Counted from the first letter of the stretch, positions 26,201 to 35,907 are shown. The stretch: DNA of 35,907 nucleotides from Zygnema circumcarinatum (GCA_037447605.1 CM074820.1:2240895-2276801); one strand, 5' to 3'. The notes: generated from the letters alone by a model not told the origin. Made by a program: numbers and translations.

Positions 26201-28943
26201 GTCCCTTCCCGACAACTGTTGGCGCGTCCTCGTGCACGGCCTCAAGGTCCTTTGGACGCTGCCGAACCGCGACGCGCTGTGGGCGTGGGTCGCGGACATG
26301 GCGGAGGGCGTCGCCGCGAAGAAGCCCTCGCCGGCGAGGCAGCGCGCCGCGCGGAGGAGGATGGAGGCGCTGCAGAGGAGGGCCAAGCTCGCGGCGGAGG
26401 CAGGCGATGGGGGAGGAGGGGGGGAGGCACCCAAACGAGGGGCAGGCGCATCCGCGGCAGGTGAACGAGCCACTCTCCATCGACCTGTGTTCTCTGCGTT
26501 CTCCGTTTGTCCTCGTGCAGAACGAGGAAATTTGTGAAAGAATCTTGGGCTGACATGCGTGTAATGTCTTCAGTTATCGCTCTGAAAGGGTGTCATGGGC
26601 TGTTGAATGCACACGTCGCTGCAGAAGCGGCAGGGAAGGTGGAAGAACCCACCATGAAGTTCATCATTAGCATCATTCAGCCTCAGTTCAACCTGCATTC
26701 AGAAGATGCCAAGGTGGGTGTAGCATTTGGATTGCATTTGGATCCAGTATTTCTTGTTGTGTACATTTTTTTATGCTAGCTAGTAGATGACGTTTTAGCG
26801 TGTTTCCTTGTCGTTATGTTTGCATTGGTTGCGGGCTGCTTTCAGTGATGCATGTAGCTGAGACCACTCTACGGTACGGTGGCGTATCTGGTGACTGTTA
26901 CTCACAGTATCATCATCACGTATTTCTTCCCTATCGTGCAACCTCTTCGATGTTGCCACAGTTCCTCCTCATGGACCTCTCTGCACATCAGCATATCCTG
27001 CTTAAGCCCTCTAGCAGTGCGTATCATCCTGGACACAGAAAGAGCTGAGGCCTGTTTCTGAGCCCCGGTTTCCTTTTCCAGGGCCGCTTTCTGCTGGCCG
27101 CGGCAAGCGGGCAAGTGTTGGCCCGCACCTTCCACTCCCTCGTGTACGCGGGGGCGGAGCTGCTGAGCGGGTCCATGAGCCGCGACGAGGCCCTGCAGGT
27201 CGGCGGGCAGTCCTCCCTCATCACGTGGAAGAAGCACGAGCTGTCGGTGCTCCTCGAGGACGTGCAGGCCCACGTGGCCCTAACTGACGTGGACCCCACC
27301 GCCCCCATCCAGTGGCTCCCGAAGGTGCCCACGGGCGGCCCGCCGGCCGGCGAGGGCGGCCGCCTCCTGCGCCGCGTCTTCCGGCCCTGCGCGATGTACT
27401 TCCAGTTCGCGCGGCACAAGGGAGGGGGAGATACCGCCAAGGTAGGGGGGACATCCACCCACCCAGAAGAGCATATGGATGGATGGATGGATGGATGGAT
27501 GGGGGGCTTCAACTATAGAGGGCAGAGGGCGCGTGGGCTCGTTCCTGACGGCTGCATGTGGGTGATTGATTGCTTCTGTGTTCGGAATGCAGGTGAAGCC
27601 TCTGACAGAAATCTCCTTCAACTCTCCAAACATCGCCGCCACTATGGATTCACGCCAATTCCAGATTCTCGTTGACGTGATCAGCAATCTCATTTTGGCA
27701 CGCCTCCCCAAGTACATGGCTATCCTACTGAAAGCTTTGTATTCTCATGAGCGCGGTTGTCATTAGATTTTAACTCGTCAGGGCACTCCTGGAAGACTGT
27801 CAAGGTGGTAATCGGAACGAGGGTGCCATCTTTTTTTTCCATTACTAAGCTTGGAGTCAGACCTCTGCATATGTGACGTGCTGCAGGAAATCAAAGGCGG
27901 GTTTTGCGAGCGGAGAGGAGGAAGATGGCGATGATGTTGCGCCCGAAGTGATGCCGGAAGGCATCGAGGAGGTGGAATTGGCGCGCATCGATGTGGAAAA
28001 AGCAGAGAGAGAGGCGAGACTGCTTGTTCGCGACATTGAGCACATTCACGAAAGGTCGCTCGCAGATGGTGGAAGCCATGGCGAACTTTCACATTCTGGA
28101 AACTCGAGAGGGGGACGTTTATGGATGCTGTCTTGCAGCAGGCAGCAGCTTGTGAGCTCACTGCCTCCAGTCTGTCTTTCCCATGTGCTCGTCGGGTGAA
28201 CCATGGGTGCATTTAAAGGTGCTAAAGCAGTGAAATGCCCTGAAACTGCTGAATAGAGGTCAAGTTATGCCCTCTTTGCTTGCCTGCTCTCTATTCTCCT
28301 ACTGAGGAGGAGGAGGCGAGAAAAGAAACAAAGTAAATAGAAGAGAGTAGAGAAAGTTATGGAAAGTAAAGACCATTTTTGGGAGTAATAGGCGATGGAG
28401 ACATTCCCTGGCTATCTTTGGAGAGGCATCCGTGACCGGTCAAGTTGGAACGTGCTGCTTGCTGGGAGCAGATGACCCGCCTGGAAATGGAGCTGCAGAG
28501 CCGGCGGCGAGTGCGGCAGGAGGCCTGCAGCGGCCTGCGCAGCGTTGTGCAGCAACACCAGGAGAAGCAGAAGAGCCCGCGAGCGGCCATGGCTATCTCG
28601 TGGGCCATTGACAAAATCGTCTGGACTCTTTTAGACGGCGAAGCTTTCGCGGAGGCGGAGATTAGTAGAATGGTGGGAACACCACCGTTCGACATGTTTC
28701 CATGCTTTTTGTCCCCTGCCCTGCCCTGCCCTGCCCTGCCCTGTTTCCCTCACTCTGAAAGATGTCCTGGTTGTGTTGTCCATGATGGCAGATTTTGAAC
28801 GTGGACCGCGACTTCAAGGACGTCGGCAAGGCGGAGTTCGTGGTGCAGGCCGTCGCCGTGCGCAACCTCGCGCCGGGCGCGCCCACCGCGCTCGCCGCCT
28901 GGAACCCCCCCCCCGACTGGGGCAGGTGCGCTGCGTGGCGGGG

Positions 28944-28994
<51 letters not shown>

Positions 28995-31900
28995 GAGATC
29001 GATTCCCGGGCTTATTGAGCTGCAGAATGCTTGCTTGCAGGCGGTGTTCAATCACCGTGGCTCGCATTTCACCAACACTTCGTTTCTGCAATTTGTCTTA
29101 TTCCTGACTTTTTTGGGTTTATGGCTCTAAAATGAAATTGCTCATTATCAACATTCTTGTTTGATTCGGCGATCATTAGGAGGCAGTTGACTCTGACAGT
29201 ATTTTTAAACTTATGAAGCCGGATCCATTGAGCTAACCTCCTTTCACATGATGAAATGGCTCCGAGTTTGTGGTTGCACCCTCATTATGCACCCATGGTT
29301 CCGCATCTGCACATGCCGCAAGCGGTTCTTTCTGCCCGTTGAACGATTCCTTGGATTGTTTCCACCGGTTGTTGTGAAAATGCAAAGGTCTGACCAAATT
29401 ATTGAACACGAGTGAGCGTGCTTTCTTGACGTCCAAACAGTTTGACTTGTTGGCACGCTTCTGATGCCCTTGTCCGGGTCGTTATTCGCGGTTGTTGAAA
29501 TGTTCAGCACTCCTGTCGGTGTGTGTTGAAGTCAGTGTACTATGTGATGCAGTGAGCCTGAGTGAGTCTTGTTTTGCGCGTTGCCTGCCGCAGAACCTCC
29601 ATGGTGAGTGTAGTCGGTAACTCCGGAGCGCCGGTGGAAGGCGTCGCGCCCATCCAGAGCTTCGAGGTGCGCCTAACCCTCCCCTCCCCTCCCCTCCCCC
29701 GCCCGCCGCCTGTGCGCTGTGAAGCGAACCGCATGGGCGGAGGAACACCTGTCGCCTGTGTGCTTTGGAGGGACTAAGCGGCCGCTGGATGGTCTGCTTC
29801 ATGGCTATGTTGGAGCTTCCGGCTTGTTGCGACAGACAAACCGCTCACTTTTACAGAACATTCAAATGGAGTGTTTGTCGCTGTCGGTAGAACAAGGGCC
29901 AGGCGCTGATAATGTGCTGACTGCAGTGATAGCTTGTCTCCCGCCATGAAATGATGCCCAAAGGAGTGATTGGCGTGTATGTGGCTGTGGGGGGCAGGTG
30001 GAGATATATCCGCTGAAGATTCACCTCACGGATGCGATGTATCGTCGTACATGGCAGTACCTCTTTCCCAAGGATCTGGACCCACAGGTTGGGCAGGTAC
30101 GGCTTACCAAATGTGAACTTGCAAAGAAGATTCGCCGCTACGCTCTACTGCAGCTTCACCATCAGGATTTTTTCCGTACTTTGATATGGTGGAGTCGATG
30201 ACGATGCTCTGTGCATTTCCAAACTACTAGGAACGTATTTGTGTGTTTTCTTCCCGTTGCATGATGACTCCTTGTTGTTTTTTTATTTGACATCACTTGT
30301 TATGAGCCGATGACTCTTAAGGTGTCCGCAGAGCACAACTTTCTCTTATAGTGCCTTTTTTTTTTTTTTTTTCAATTGCGTAGCGTTACTTGTCTCACGT
30401 CAATGATAACGTTTGGGTTGAGTTGAAACATGCTCGTCCCTTAACCGGGTGGGGCTGGAAGATATGTGATGTACAGGACCGAGTGGGTGGTTTTAAGGAG
30501 GTTAATTTCGGGTTTCTGACTGATGACGGACTTGGAGTTGTGTTTTTTATTGATTTCTTCCAGGAGACTTATCGACCTACTTCGTCAAAACGAACCTCAA
30601 AGAGAAAGATCTCAACAGGAGCATCTGGGCCATTGTCGGGGACACTCGGACGGACAGACTTGGAAGCCCTCACACCCGCTCATCTGGAAGCCTTTGGAGC
30701 TGACCTTATGGCAACGCAGGACACCCAGGTATGAAACTCTTCATTCTTGTCTCTGGCTCGTTGTTAATCCGGAGTCGCACCATTCAAGCGTGTTGACAAA
30801 TGTATTCTCCTTGACGTGATACTCCATTCAGTTTCTTGCTTCCTTTCTCAAAAGAAACTCAAACTCTACTATGGTTTCTTTTGCCTCGAGAGCGCCTGTC
30901 GTGATTGGGGAAAGGAAACGGATCCCCCCCTTCCCCTTTGCCCTCCTTCTCCCCCCCCCCCCTTAAAAACCCTAAAAACCCTAAAAACCCTTAAAACCCT
31001 AAAAACCCTAAAAATCCTAAAAACCCTAAAAACCCTAAAAACCCTAAAAAGTGATGAAGTGATCCACCTTCCGCCCTTCATTCCCCTACCGCAGGCCGGC
31101 CGAGTTCGCGAGGCAGCGGGGCCGTTGGCCTCTGCGGCGGAGAGCGGGAGTCATCTCGATTCCCATTTCCTGCGCAGCATGAGCAGCCCCTCCAGCATAG
31201 AGGCCGCCGCCGGGCCCTCCCCTCCGTTCAGCGACGAAGCGCGCTTTGGGAAATTCCTGAGCGACTCGACACCCGCCGCTGCGCTGCCCCCATCTCGCCA
31301 CGCGATCTCGGGGACGGGGCCTGGAGGGGCGGCAGGCGAGGCTGAGGGATCGGCATGGAGCGGAGAGAGAGAGATGAGAGTGCAGAGAGGGAGGGAGGGG
31401 GACGACGGCAAGCCGGGGCTTAAACATGTGAGGAGAGGGAGCAGAGGGGGTCAATGGGAGGGGGGGGGCAAGGAGAAAGAAAAGCTGGAAGGGAAGGGCG
31501 GGAGGAAAACAAACAAGCTTGCCAAGCAGGATGAGCGCGTGTTTCGACAGGAGGAGAAACTGGCAGAGAAGCTAAGGACAAGGAGGGCGATGCTAGAAAA
31601 GCAGAGGGCGGAAAAGGAACAGAAAAAGCTGTTATATATCAAGTACATCAAAATCAGCCGGGTAGGAACTCTCTTTCGCTAGAAAGTCTTGTGCTGCTTT
31701 GTCTGTCCCTTGAGGGGAGATACTGTAGGGGATAGGTTTTGCTTTGGAGAAGCTGATTTTTTACCAAACCACGATTTTGAAAGTTCTCTGATAGGTGAGC
31801 ACAAGCGGGGCCTCCTTGATTTGTCCGTTGGCTTCAGTTGCTCTAACCCGTGCTTGTTTGGGTCGAGCAACAGGTAGAGCTTCTTGTCACGTACAAGGGG

Positions 31901-32795
31901 AGTCGTTATTCTGTGACAGAACTCCGGCTGCTGTTAGATACCTTCACCCGAAGTGAATTCACGGGAACATGGCGCAAACTTTTTGGGAAGATAAAGAAAC
32001 ACGTCATATGGGGCGTTTTGAAGTCAGTTGCGGGAATGCAGGTGCAGAAATCAAACTTTACTGCCATCCCCCTATCTGTTGTTTTGCTATTGTCCCTTCA
32101 GCAGTTGCCCTTACGCCTTCGCGGCTGTGCAGGGCTCCAAGTTCAAGGACCGCGCGCAGCCTCCGCCGGCCGGCAGCGAGGGGGGCAGCGGCCCGGAGAG
32201 CGACTCGGACAGCGAGACCTCCTCTCTGGGCCAACGGGCGGCAGTGCCGGCCCACCACTTCAGTCTGGCCAGCCTCAAGAAGCAGTCGGATAGGGCGGGG
32301 GAGGGCTTTGTGTCGTCAATTAAGGGCCTCTTTAACTCCCAAAAGAGAATAGTGAAACCCTTTCTTCGGCGGGCACACACTGAAGGCTTGAACAGAGAAG
32401 GAAGCGATGGGGAGGGAGGAGACACAGTTGCGAGCACTTTAGGCAGCAGAGACGGAAAGGAAGGTTCTGTGACCAAGACGAAAGGATTTTTGGCTTTTGG
32501 AAAACCTATGATGCTGCGTCGACCATCTGGACGTCTCAAAGGTATAATATCTCTTTCAGCTACTTCCCTGATCCGCATGCAACCCAGCATTTCAGATGCA
32601 ATAAGTAGATGTAGGCAAATCAGATTCTTGCACCTTCCCTCGACCCCAAAAAACCCTAAAGTCAACTTGTTGTGCAAATACTGTGATCAGGGAGGTACGA
32701 ACTGGAGCATGCCGCAAGTCCATCGCAGGACTCTGTTGATCCTGCCTCCGACGAGTCAGCGCACGAGGGCATGGGGGCGGAGGCCGCATCCATGA
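17103..32795 (+). CDS. SABRE: SABRE/KIP family (BLTP2/Hobbit/FMP27) bridge-like lipid-transfer protein
   Basis: Exons: 17103-17173, 17322-17433, 18294-18557, 19037-19287, 19925-20126, 20658-20807, 21214-21477, 21781-24171, 24516-26460, 26625-26713, 27082-27441, 27593-27711, 27887-28151, 28445-28672, 28792-28925, 29594-29666, 29998-30096, 30564-30728, 31095-31661, 31874-32041, 32133 to the end. About 2,860 aa, slightly longer than plant SABRE (about 2,600). Residues 4-22 form an N-terminal membrane anchor, as expected for ER tethering. Family signatures: SFRVLGLLRLKDVAIKF (about 42-58), GRGKW, SGKCKG, GRWRKVGVLRS and YGVGYEP, SLPWWDIMRYYMHG, WECGSGNPNMHYLHALP (FMP27 GFWDK-type region), YYPPHKLRSFG, HVALTDVDP, AWNPPPDWG and EIYPLKIHLTDAMYRRTW near the C-terminus, then ELLVTYKGSRY and TGTWRKLF. 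Known role: a long hydrophobic groove carrying lipid at ER-plasma membrane contacts. A Pro/Ser/Ala linker (about 777-812), a basic stretch ending exon 9 and a coiled coil in exon 19 look like insertions. The acceptor at 28444 is AAG rather than CAG. The final exon may read to 32795 or splice at 32541; the C-terminus is unsettled. Confidence 0.96.
17202..17260 (+). repeat. Poly-T plus CT dinucleotide tract
   Basis: About 23 T followed by about 18 CT units in SABRE intron 1, some 60 bases before the exon 2 acceptor. It may act as an extended polypyrimidine tract. Confidence 0.9.
19308..19369. repeat. 11-bp minisatellite in SABRE intron 4
   Basis: Five near-identical 11-base units (GGGGACCGTCA with A/G and T/A variants) plus a partial sixth, starting about 20 bases after the exon 4 donor and preceded by AGGCC repeats. 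Confidence 0.92.
22797..22900 (+). repeat. Coding low-complexity CCTCTGCTC-type repeat
   Basis: Imperfect 6- to 12-base repeats of CCTCCCTCTGC within SABRE exon 8, translated as a Pro/Ser/Ala linker of about 35 residues. It stays in frame and probably forms a disordered loop between conserved blocks. Confidence 0.9.
27476..27502. repeat. GGAT tetranucleotide microsatellite
   Basis: About six GGAT units in SABRE intron 11, about 35 bases after the exon 11 donor. Confidence 0.92.
28714..28743. repeat. CCCTG pentanucleotide microsatellite
   Basis: Five to six CCCTG units in the short SABRE intron 14 (28673-28791), forming part of a pyrimidine-rich stretch before the acceptor. Confidence 0.92.
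28945..28994. repeat. CT dinucleotide microsatellite
   Basis: About 24 CT units with one TTT interruption near the start of SABRE intron 15. Confidence 0.92.
30358..30372. repeat. Poly-T tract in SABRE intron 17
   Basis: A run of about 15 T within intron 17 (30097-30563). The rest of this intron is unremarkable. Confidence 0.85.
30961..31050. repeat. Interstitial telomere-like CCCTAAAAA array, ten units
   Basis: Ten 9-base units, mostly CCCTAAAAA (TTTTTAGGG on the other strand), directly after a run of about 12 C, inside SABRE intron 18. Three units carry single changes. The unit resembles the plant TTTAGGG and green-algal TTTTAGGG telomere repeats but is one or two bases longer. As a multiple of 3 it stays open as a spurious Thr-Leu-Lys frame. 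Confidence 0.93.
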
Positions 32796-32856
32796 TGACA
32801 AAACACTGACTCGGTGCTCAAGCGCTTAACGACTAGCATTGCCTTGCACTTCTTAG

Positions 32857-32862
32857 AATAAA
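32857..32862 (+). terminator. Candidate SABRE polyadenylation signal AATAAA
   Basis: AATAAA lies about 60 bases past the proposed SABRE stop, in a suitable AT-rich context. It supports the gene ending near 32.8 kb. Confidence 0.55.
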
Positions 32863-33162
32863 ATTTGTATTGTCCTAGTACATTCACTTTTCTTCACAGT
32901 GCTTCCAGCCGGTCACAATAGCTTGAGAATGTAGTTGACACTAGAACCAGCTTGTTGACCTCAAGTTCTTTAGCATTTCATAGCCATTGCTGTAGTCATT
33001 TTGCAGGTAATGGCTACTCAGGCCATACATCCAGCGAGATGAACCTTGAAGATTACTACGTAGTATTTAGGACTGCCTGACCCATGCTTTGTACATTACT
33101 AAGCAGCCTTACTGTAATTACTTTGTGACAAAATGCACTTGGAATGCAGTGGAAACAGCGCG

Positions 33163-33231
33163 GGTTAGGGTTTTCAGGGTGTCGTTGGGTGTTTTTGGCT
33201 TTTTCAGGAAGTTTTAGGGTTTTTTGGGTTC
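33163..33231. repeat. Degenerate TTTTAGGG-like stretch
   Basis: Scattered GGTTAGGGTTTT, CAGGGTG and TTTTAGGGTTTTTT motifs on the plus strand. It resembles decayed telomere-type repeat and lies just before the satellite region. Confidence 0.5.
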
Positions 33232-33324
33232 TACGCTCAGGCTTCATGGCTAACCGTTTGCACAAGGCGGTGACTGACTAAAGCCAGCAAAGGCGCAGAA
33301 AAGCCTCAACCATATGGTTAACCA

Positions 33325-33357
33325 TCAGCCAGCCAACCAGCCAGCCAGCCAACCAGC
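33325..33357. repeat. CCAGC/CCAAC short tandem repeat
   Basis: Alternating AGCC and AACC units covering about 33 bases, immediately before the inverted satellite unit. Confidence 0.85.
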
Positions 33358-33376
33358 AAATAGTTTGATTTCAAAT

Positions 33377-33540
33377 TCTCGTTCTCCAAATTCAGTTTTG
33401 GACCTTTTTGAGTTGTGACACCCGCAACAGGACTGCTGACCTATACACACATATTCCGTTATTTATAACTTTTTTGTATTTTACCTTTTTCGACCGGTTT
33501 TTTTTTTTGAATCTAGCTACAGTGTCTGCCCTATCCACAA
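33377..33540 (-). repeat. Diverged, inverted copy of the 174-bp satellite
   Basis: Read as the reverse complement, this stretch follows the satellite monomer along most of its length. It shares CGTTCTCC, the ACCTATACACA segment, CCGTTATTTATAACTTTTTTGT and CTACAGTGT in the same order, with many substitutions and small gaps. It is much more diverged than the direct copies to its right, so it is an old unit in opposite orientation at the array edge. Confidence 0.82.
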
Positions 33541-33569
33541 ATCGTTTAATTTCAATTTCTCGTTCTCCC

Positions 33570-35342
33570 AAATTGACTCAAACTTTCTGTGCATACGGCG
33601 GACACACTGTAGAGTAACGCTGAGAAATTTCGGTGCAAAAAAGTAAAAGACAAAAACGTTATATATAACGGAGTGGACGTGTGTAGGAACGCAACCTATT
33701 GCACGTGTCACAAAAACGTCCATATCTGAATAGGGAGAACTCTTAACAGACTCAAACGTTTTGTGCATACGGCGGACACACTGTAGAGTGACTCTAAGAA
33801 ATTTCGGTGCAAAAAAGTAAAAGACAAAAAAGTTATGTATAACGGAGTGGACGTGTATAGGAACGCAACCTATTGCAGGTGTGACATAAACGTCCATATC
33901 TGAATAGGGAGAACGCCAAATTGACTCAAACTTTTTGTGCATACGGCGGACACACTGTAAAGTGACGCTGAGAAATTTCGGTGCAAAAAAGTAAAAGACA
34001 AAAAAATTATATATAACGGAGTGGACGTGTACCGGAACGCAACCAATTGCACGTGTCACAAAAACGTCCATATCTGAATAGGGAGAACGCCAAATTGACT
34101 CAAACTTTTTGTGCATACGGCGGACACACTGTAAAGTGACGCTGAGAAATTTCGGTGCAAAAAAGTAAAAGACAAAAAAGTTATGTATAACGGAGTGGAC
34201 GTGTATAGGAACGCAACCTATTGCACGTGTCACAAAAACGTCCATATCTGAATAGGGAGAACGCTTAACAGACTCAAACGTTTTGTGCATACGGCGGACA
34301 CACTGTAGAGTGACGCTGAGAAATTTCGGTGCAAAAAAGTAAAAGACAAAAAAAGTTATATATAACGGAGTGGACGTGTATAGGAACGCAACCTATTGCA
34401 CGTGTCACAAAAACGTCCATATCTGAATAGGGAGAACGCCAAATTGACTCAAACTTTTTGTGCATACGGCGGACACACTGTAGAGTGACGCTGAGAAATT
34501 TCGGTGCAAAAAAGTAAAAGACAAAAAAGTTATATATAACGGAGTGGACGTGTATAGGAACGCAACCTATTGCACGTGTCACAAAAACGTCCATATCTGA
34601 ATAGGGAGAACGCCAAATTGACTCAAACTTTTTGTGCATACGGCGGACACACTGTAGAGTGACGCTGAGAAATTTCGGTGCAAAAAAGTAAAAGACAAAA
34701 AAGTTATGTATAACGGAGTGGACGTGTATAGGAACGCAACCTATTGCACGTGTCACAAAAACGTCCATATCTGAATAGGGAGAACGCTTAATTGACTCAA
34801 ACTTTTTGTGCATACGGCGGACTCACTGTAGAGTGACGCTGAGAAATTTCGGTGCAAAAAAGTAAAAGACAAAAAAGTTATATATAACGGAGTGGACGTG
34901 TATAGGAACGCAACCTATTGCACGTGTCACAAAAACGTCCATATCTGAATAGGGAGAACGCCAAATTGACTCAAACTTTTTGTGCGTACGGCGGACACAC
35001 TGTAGCGTGACGCTGAGAAATTTCGGTGCAAAAAAGTAAAAGACAAAAAAGTTATATATAACGGAGTGGACGTGTATAGGAACGCAACCTATTGCACGTG
35101 TCACAAAAACGTCCATATCTGAATAGGGAGAACGCCAAATTGACTCAAACTTTTTGTGCATACGGCGGATTCACTGTAGAGTGACGGTGAGAAATTTCGG
35201 TGCATAAAAATAAAAGACAAAAAAGTTATATATAACGGAGTGGACGTGTATACGAACGCAACCTATTGCACGTGTCACAAAAACGTCCATATCTGAATAG
35301 GGAGAACGCCAAATTGACTCAAACTTTTTGTGCATACGGCAG
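33570..35342 (+). repeat. 174-bp tandem satellite array, about ten copies
   Basis: The phrase GCATACGGCG recurs at 33591, 33765, 33939, 34113, 34287, 34462, 34636, 34810, 34984 (as GCGTACGGCG), 35158 and 35332 (as GCATACGGCA). The period is 174 bases except one 175-base unit caused by an extra A near 34350. Units differ by only a few substitutions. Most carry a perfect GTTATATATAAC palindrome (for example 34529-34540) and all or nearly all an imperfect hairpin centred on AACGCAA and ending in CACGTG (34548-34580). The period is a multiple of 3, so one minus-strand frame stays open as a 58-residue repeat. The array starts at an orientation switch and ends at 35342. Confidence 0.98.
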
Positions 35343-35907
35343 ATTTGTTAAAGCAGGGGTCTGCTCCCCGCTTCCGGCTCCACCTTGCGTGTCGCCCTCC
35401 ATTGGAACTTGAGTTCCCACTGATGAAGACATTTAACTCTCAAAGCTCTACCTTACTTCACTCATCGCCCATAACTACAGAATGAAGCTTCAAGATAAGC
35501 ACAGCGGAAATCACAAAGAGAGAGTGTTAGGAGAAAGCTCACAGCTCTAAAACTCCTTATAATAAAATGTCTTCCCCACAATGAAATTCTTCCACTACTT
35601 CAAGGTCCCTCTTACTCACTACCTCACGACACAAGTGTAGGCAGCCTAGCAGCACGAGCAGGTTCTGAATAAGACCCAAGACTATGATTGAGTAGTGTAC
35701 GTGGGTTACTTCCCATAATAAAACTACGCACTATATAATATGGCATCCGTGACGTGACACACATGTCACGTCCCGTCCGCCATTGCAAACCCATGCACCG
35801 AGTCTGAGTGGGCGCACTAAAAAATAGCGACTAGCTAGCTGCTTCGTAAACCTACGGCGGCGCCGACCTAGTTCTTGTCGGATCGTACATCCGTCCGTAC
35901 TGTTTCG
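35343..35907. other. Right edge, nothing recognised
   Basis: Unique-looking DNA after the satellite. It contains a short TAGCTAGC motif and two GTAC-centred motifs near the end (about 35884 and 35895-35900), but no supportable gene, RNA or repeat. Confidence 0.4.

Larger units (their letters stand above)
32796..33376. other. SABRE 3' flank and degenerate repeats
   Basis: It holds the SABRE 3' UTR with an AATAAA signal, then unremarkable AT-rich DNA, then TTTTAGGG-like motifs (33163-33231) and a CCAGC/CCAAC repeat (33325-33357). No open frame with recognisable content was seen. Confidence 0.6.

Noticed and set aside
30961-31050. True chromosome end
   Set aside because: The array is inside an intron with the rest of the gene continuing in phase on both sides.
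30816-31682. Open frame with Thr-Leu-Lys repeats as an alternative SABRE exon
   Set aside because: The upstream part is intron 18 with a microsatellite; direct read-through from exon 18 meets a stop at once, and the acceptor at 31094 joins conserved sequence in phase.
33517-35161. Long minus-strand open frames across the satellite as a repeat-containing protein
   Set aside because: They arise because the 174-bp period is a multiple of 3. Single-base changes break them, starts coincide with arbitrary monomer positions, and no domain or splice context supports them.
33570-35342. CRISPR array
   Set aside because: The whole 174-bp unit is repeated without variable spacers, and the setting is a eukaryotic genome.

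Overview
The window is nuclear DNA of a photosynthetic eukaryote, most likely a green-lineage alga. Four spliced protein-coding genes can be rebuilt exon by exon with GT-AG introns and consistent reading phase. All four resemble plant families: a plastid CAS/TROL-type rhodanese protein, a cytosolic HSP90, a plant-type xylulose kinase, and a SABRE/KIP (BLTP2/Hobbit/FMP27) bridge-like lipid-transfer protein. Many microsatellites, TTTTAGGG-like interstitial repeats and a 174-bp satellite support a nuclear contig. I cannot name the species.

Layout. 1-625: no supported gene (a poly-C run opens the window). 626-4940, minus: thylakoid rhodanese-like protein, 7 exons. 4941-6811: intergenic, with a GC-rich, low-complexity island at about 5790-6190. 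6812-10738, minus: HSP90, 12 exons, 703 aa, complete to its MEEVD end. 10739-11663: HSP90 promoter with a cluster of heat-shock elements, then simple repeats. 11664-16336, minus: xylulose kinase, 11 exons, 564 aa. 16337-17102: a 766-bp divergent promoter holding about 50 copies of a CTCGAA hexamer and a CCCATC tract. 17103 to about 32795, plus: the SABRE-family gene, 21 exons, about 2,860 aa. 32796-33376: 3' flank with an AATAAA signal and degenerate repeats. 33377-35342: a diverged inverted satellite unit, then about ten direct copies of a 174-bp satellite. 35343-35907: nothing recognised.

The genes do not form an evident pathway. HSP90 is a stress chaperone. The xylulose kinase feeds the pentose phosphate pathway. 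The SABRE protein would move lipid between ER and plasma membrane. The rhodanese protein would sit in the thylakoid membrane. Only the xylulose kinase and SABRE genes share an obvious regulatory interval. The most unusual items are the 174-bp satellite with its flanking inverted unit, the abrupt GC changes between neighbouring exons of one gene, the hexamer array in the divergent promoter, and the interstitial 9-bp telomere-like array in a SABRE intron. I found no evidence for a new enzymatic or defence system.
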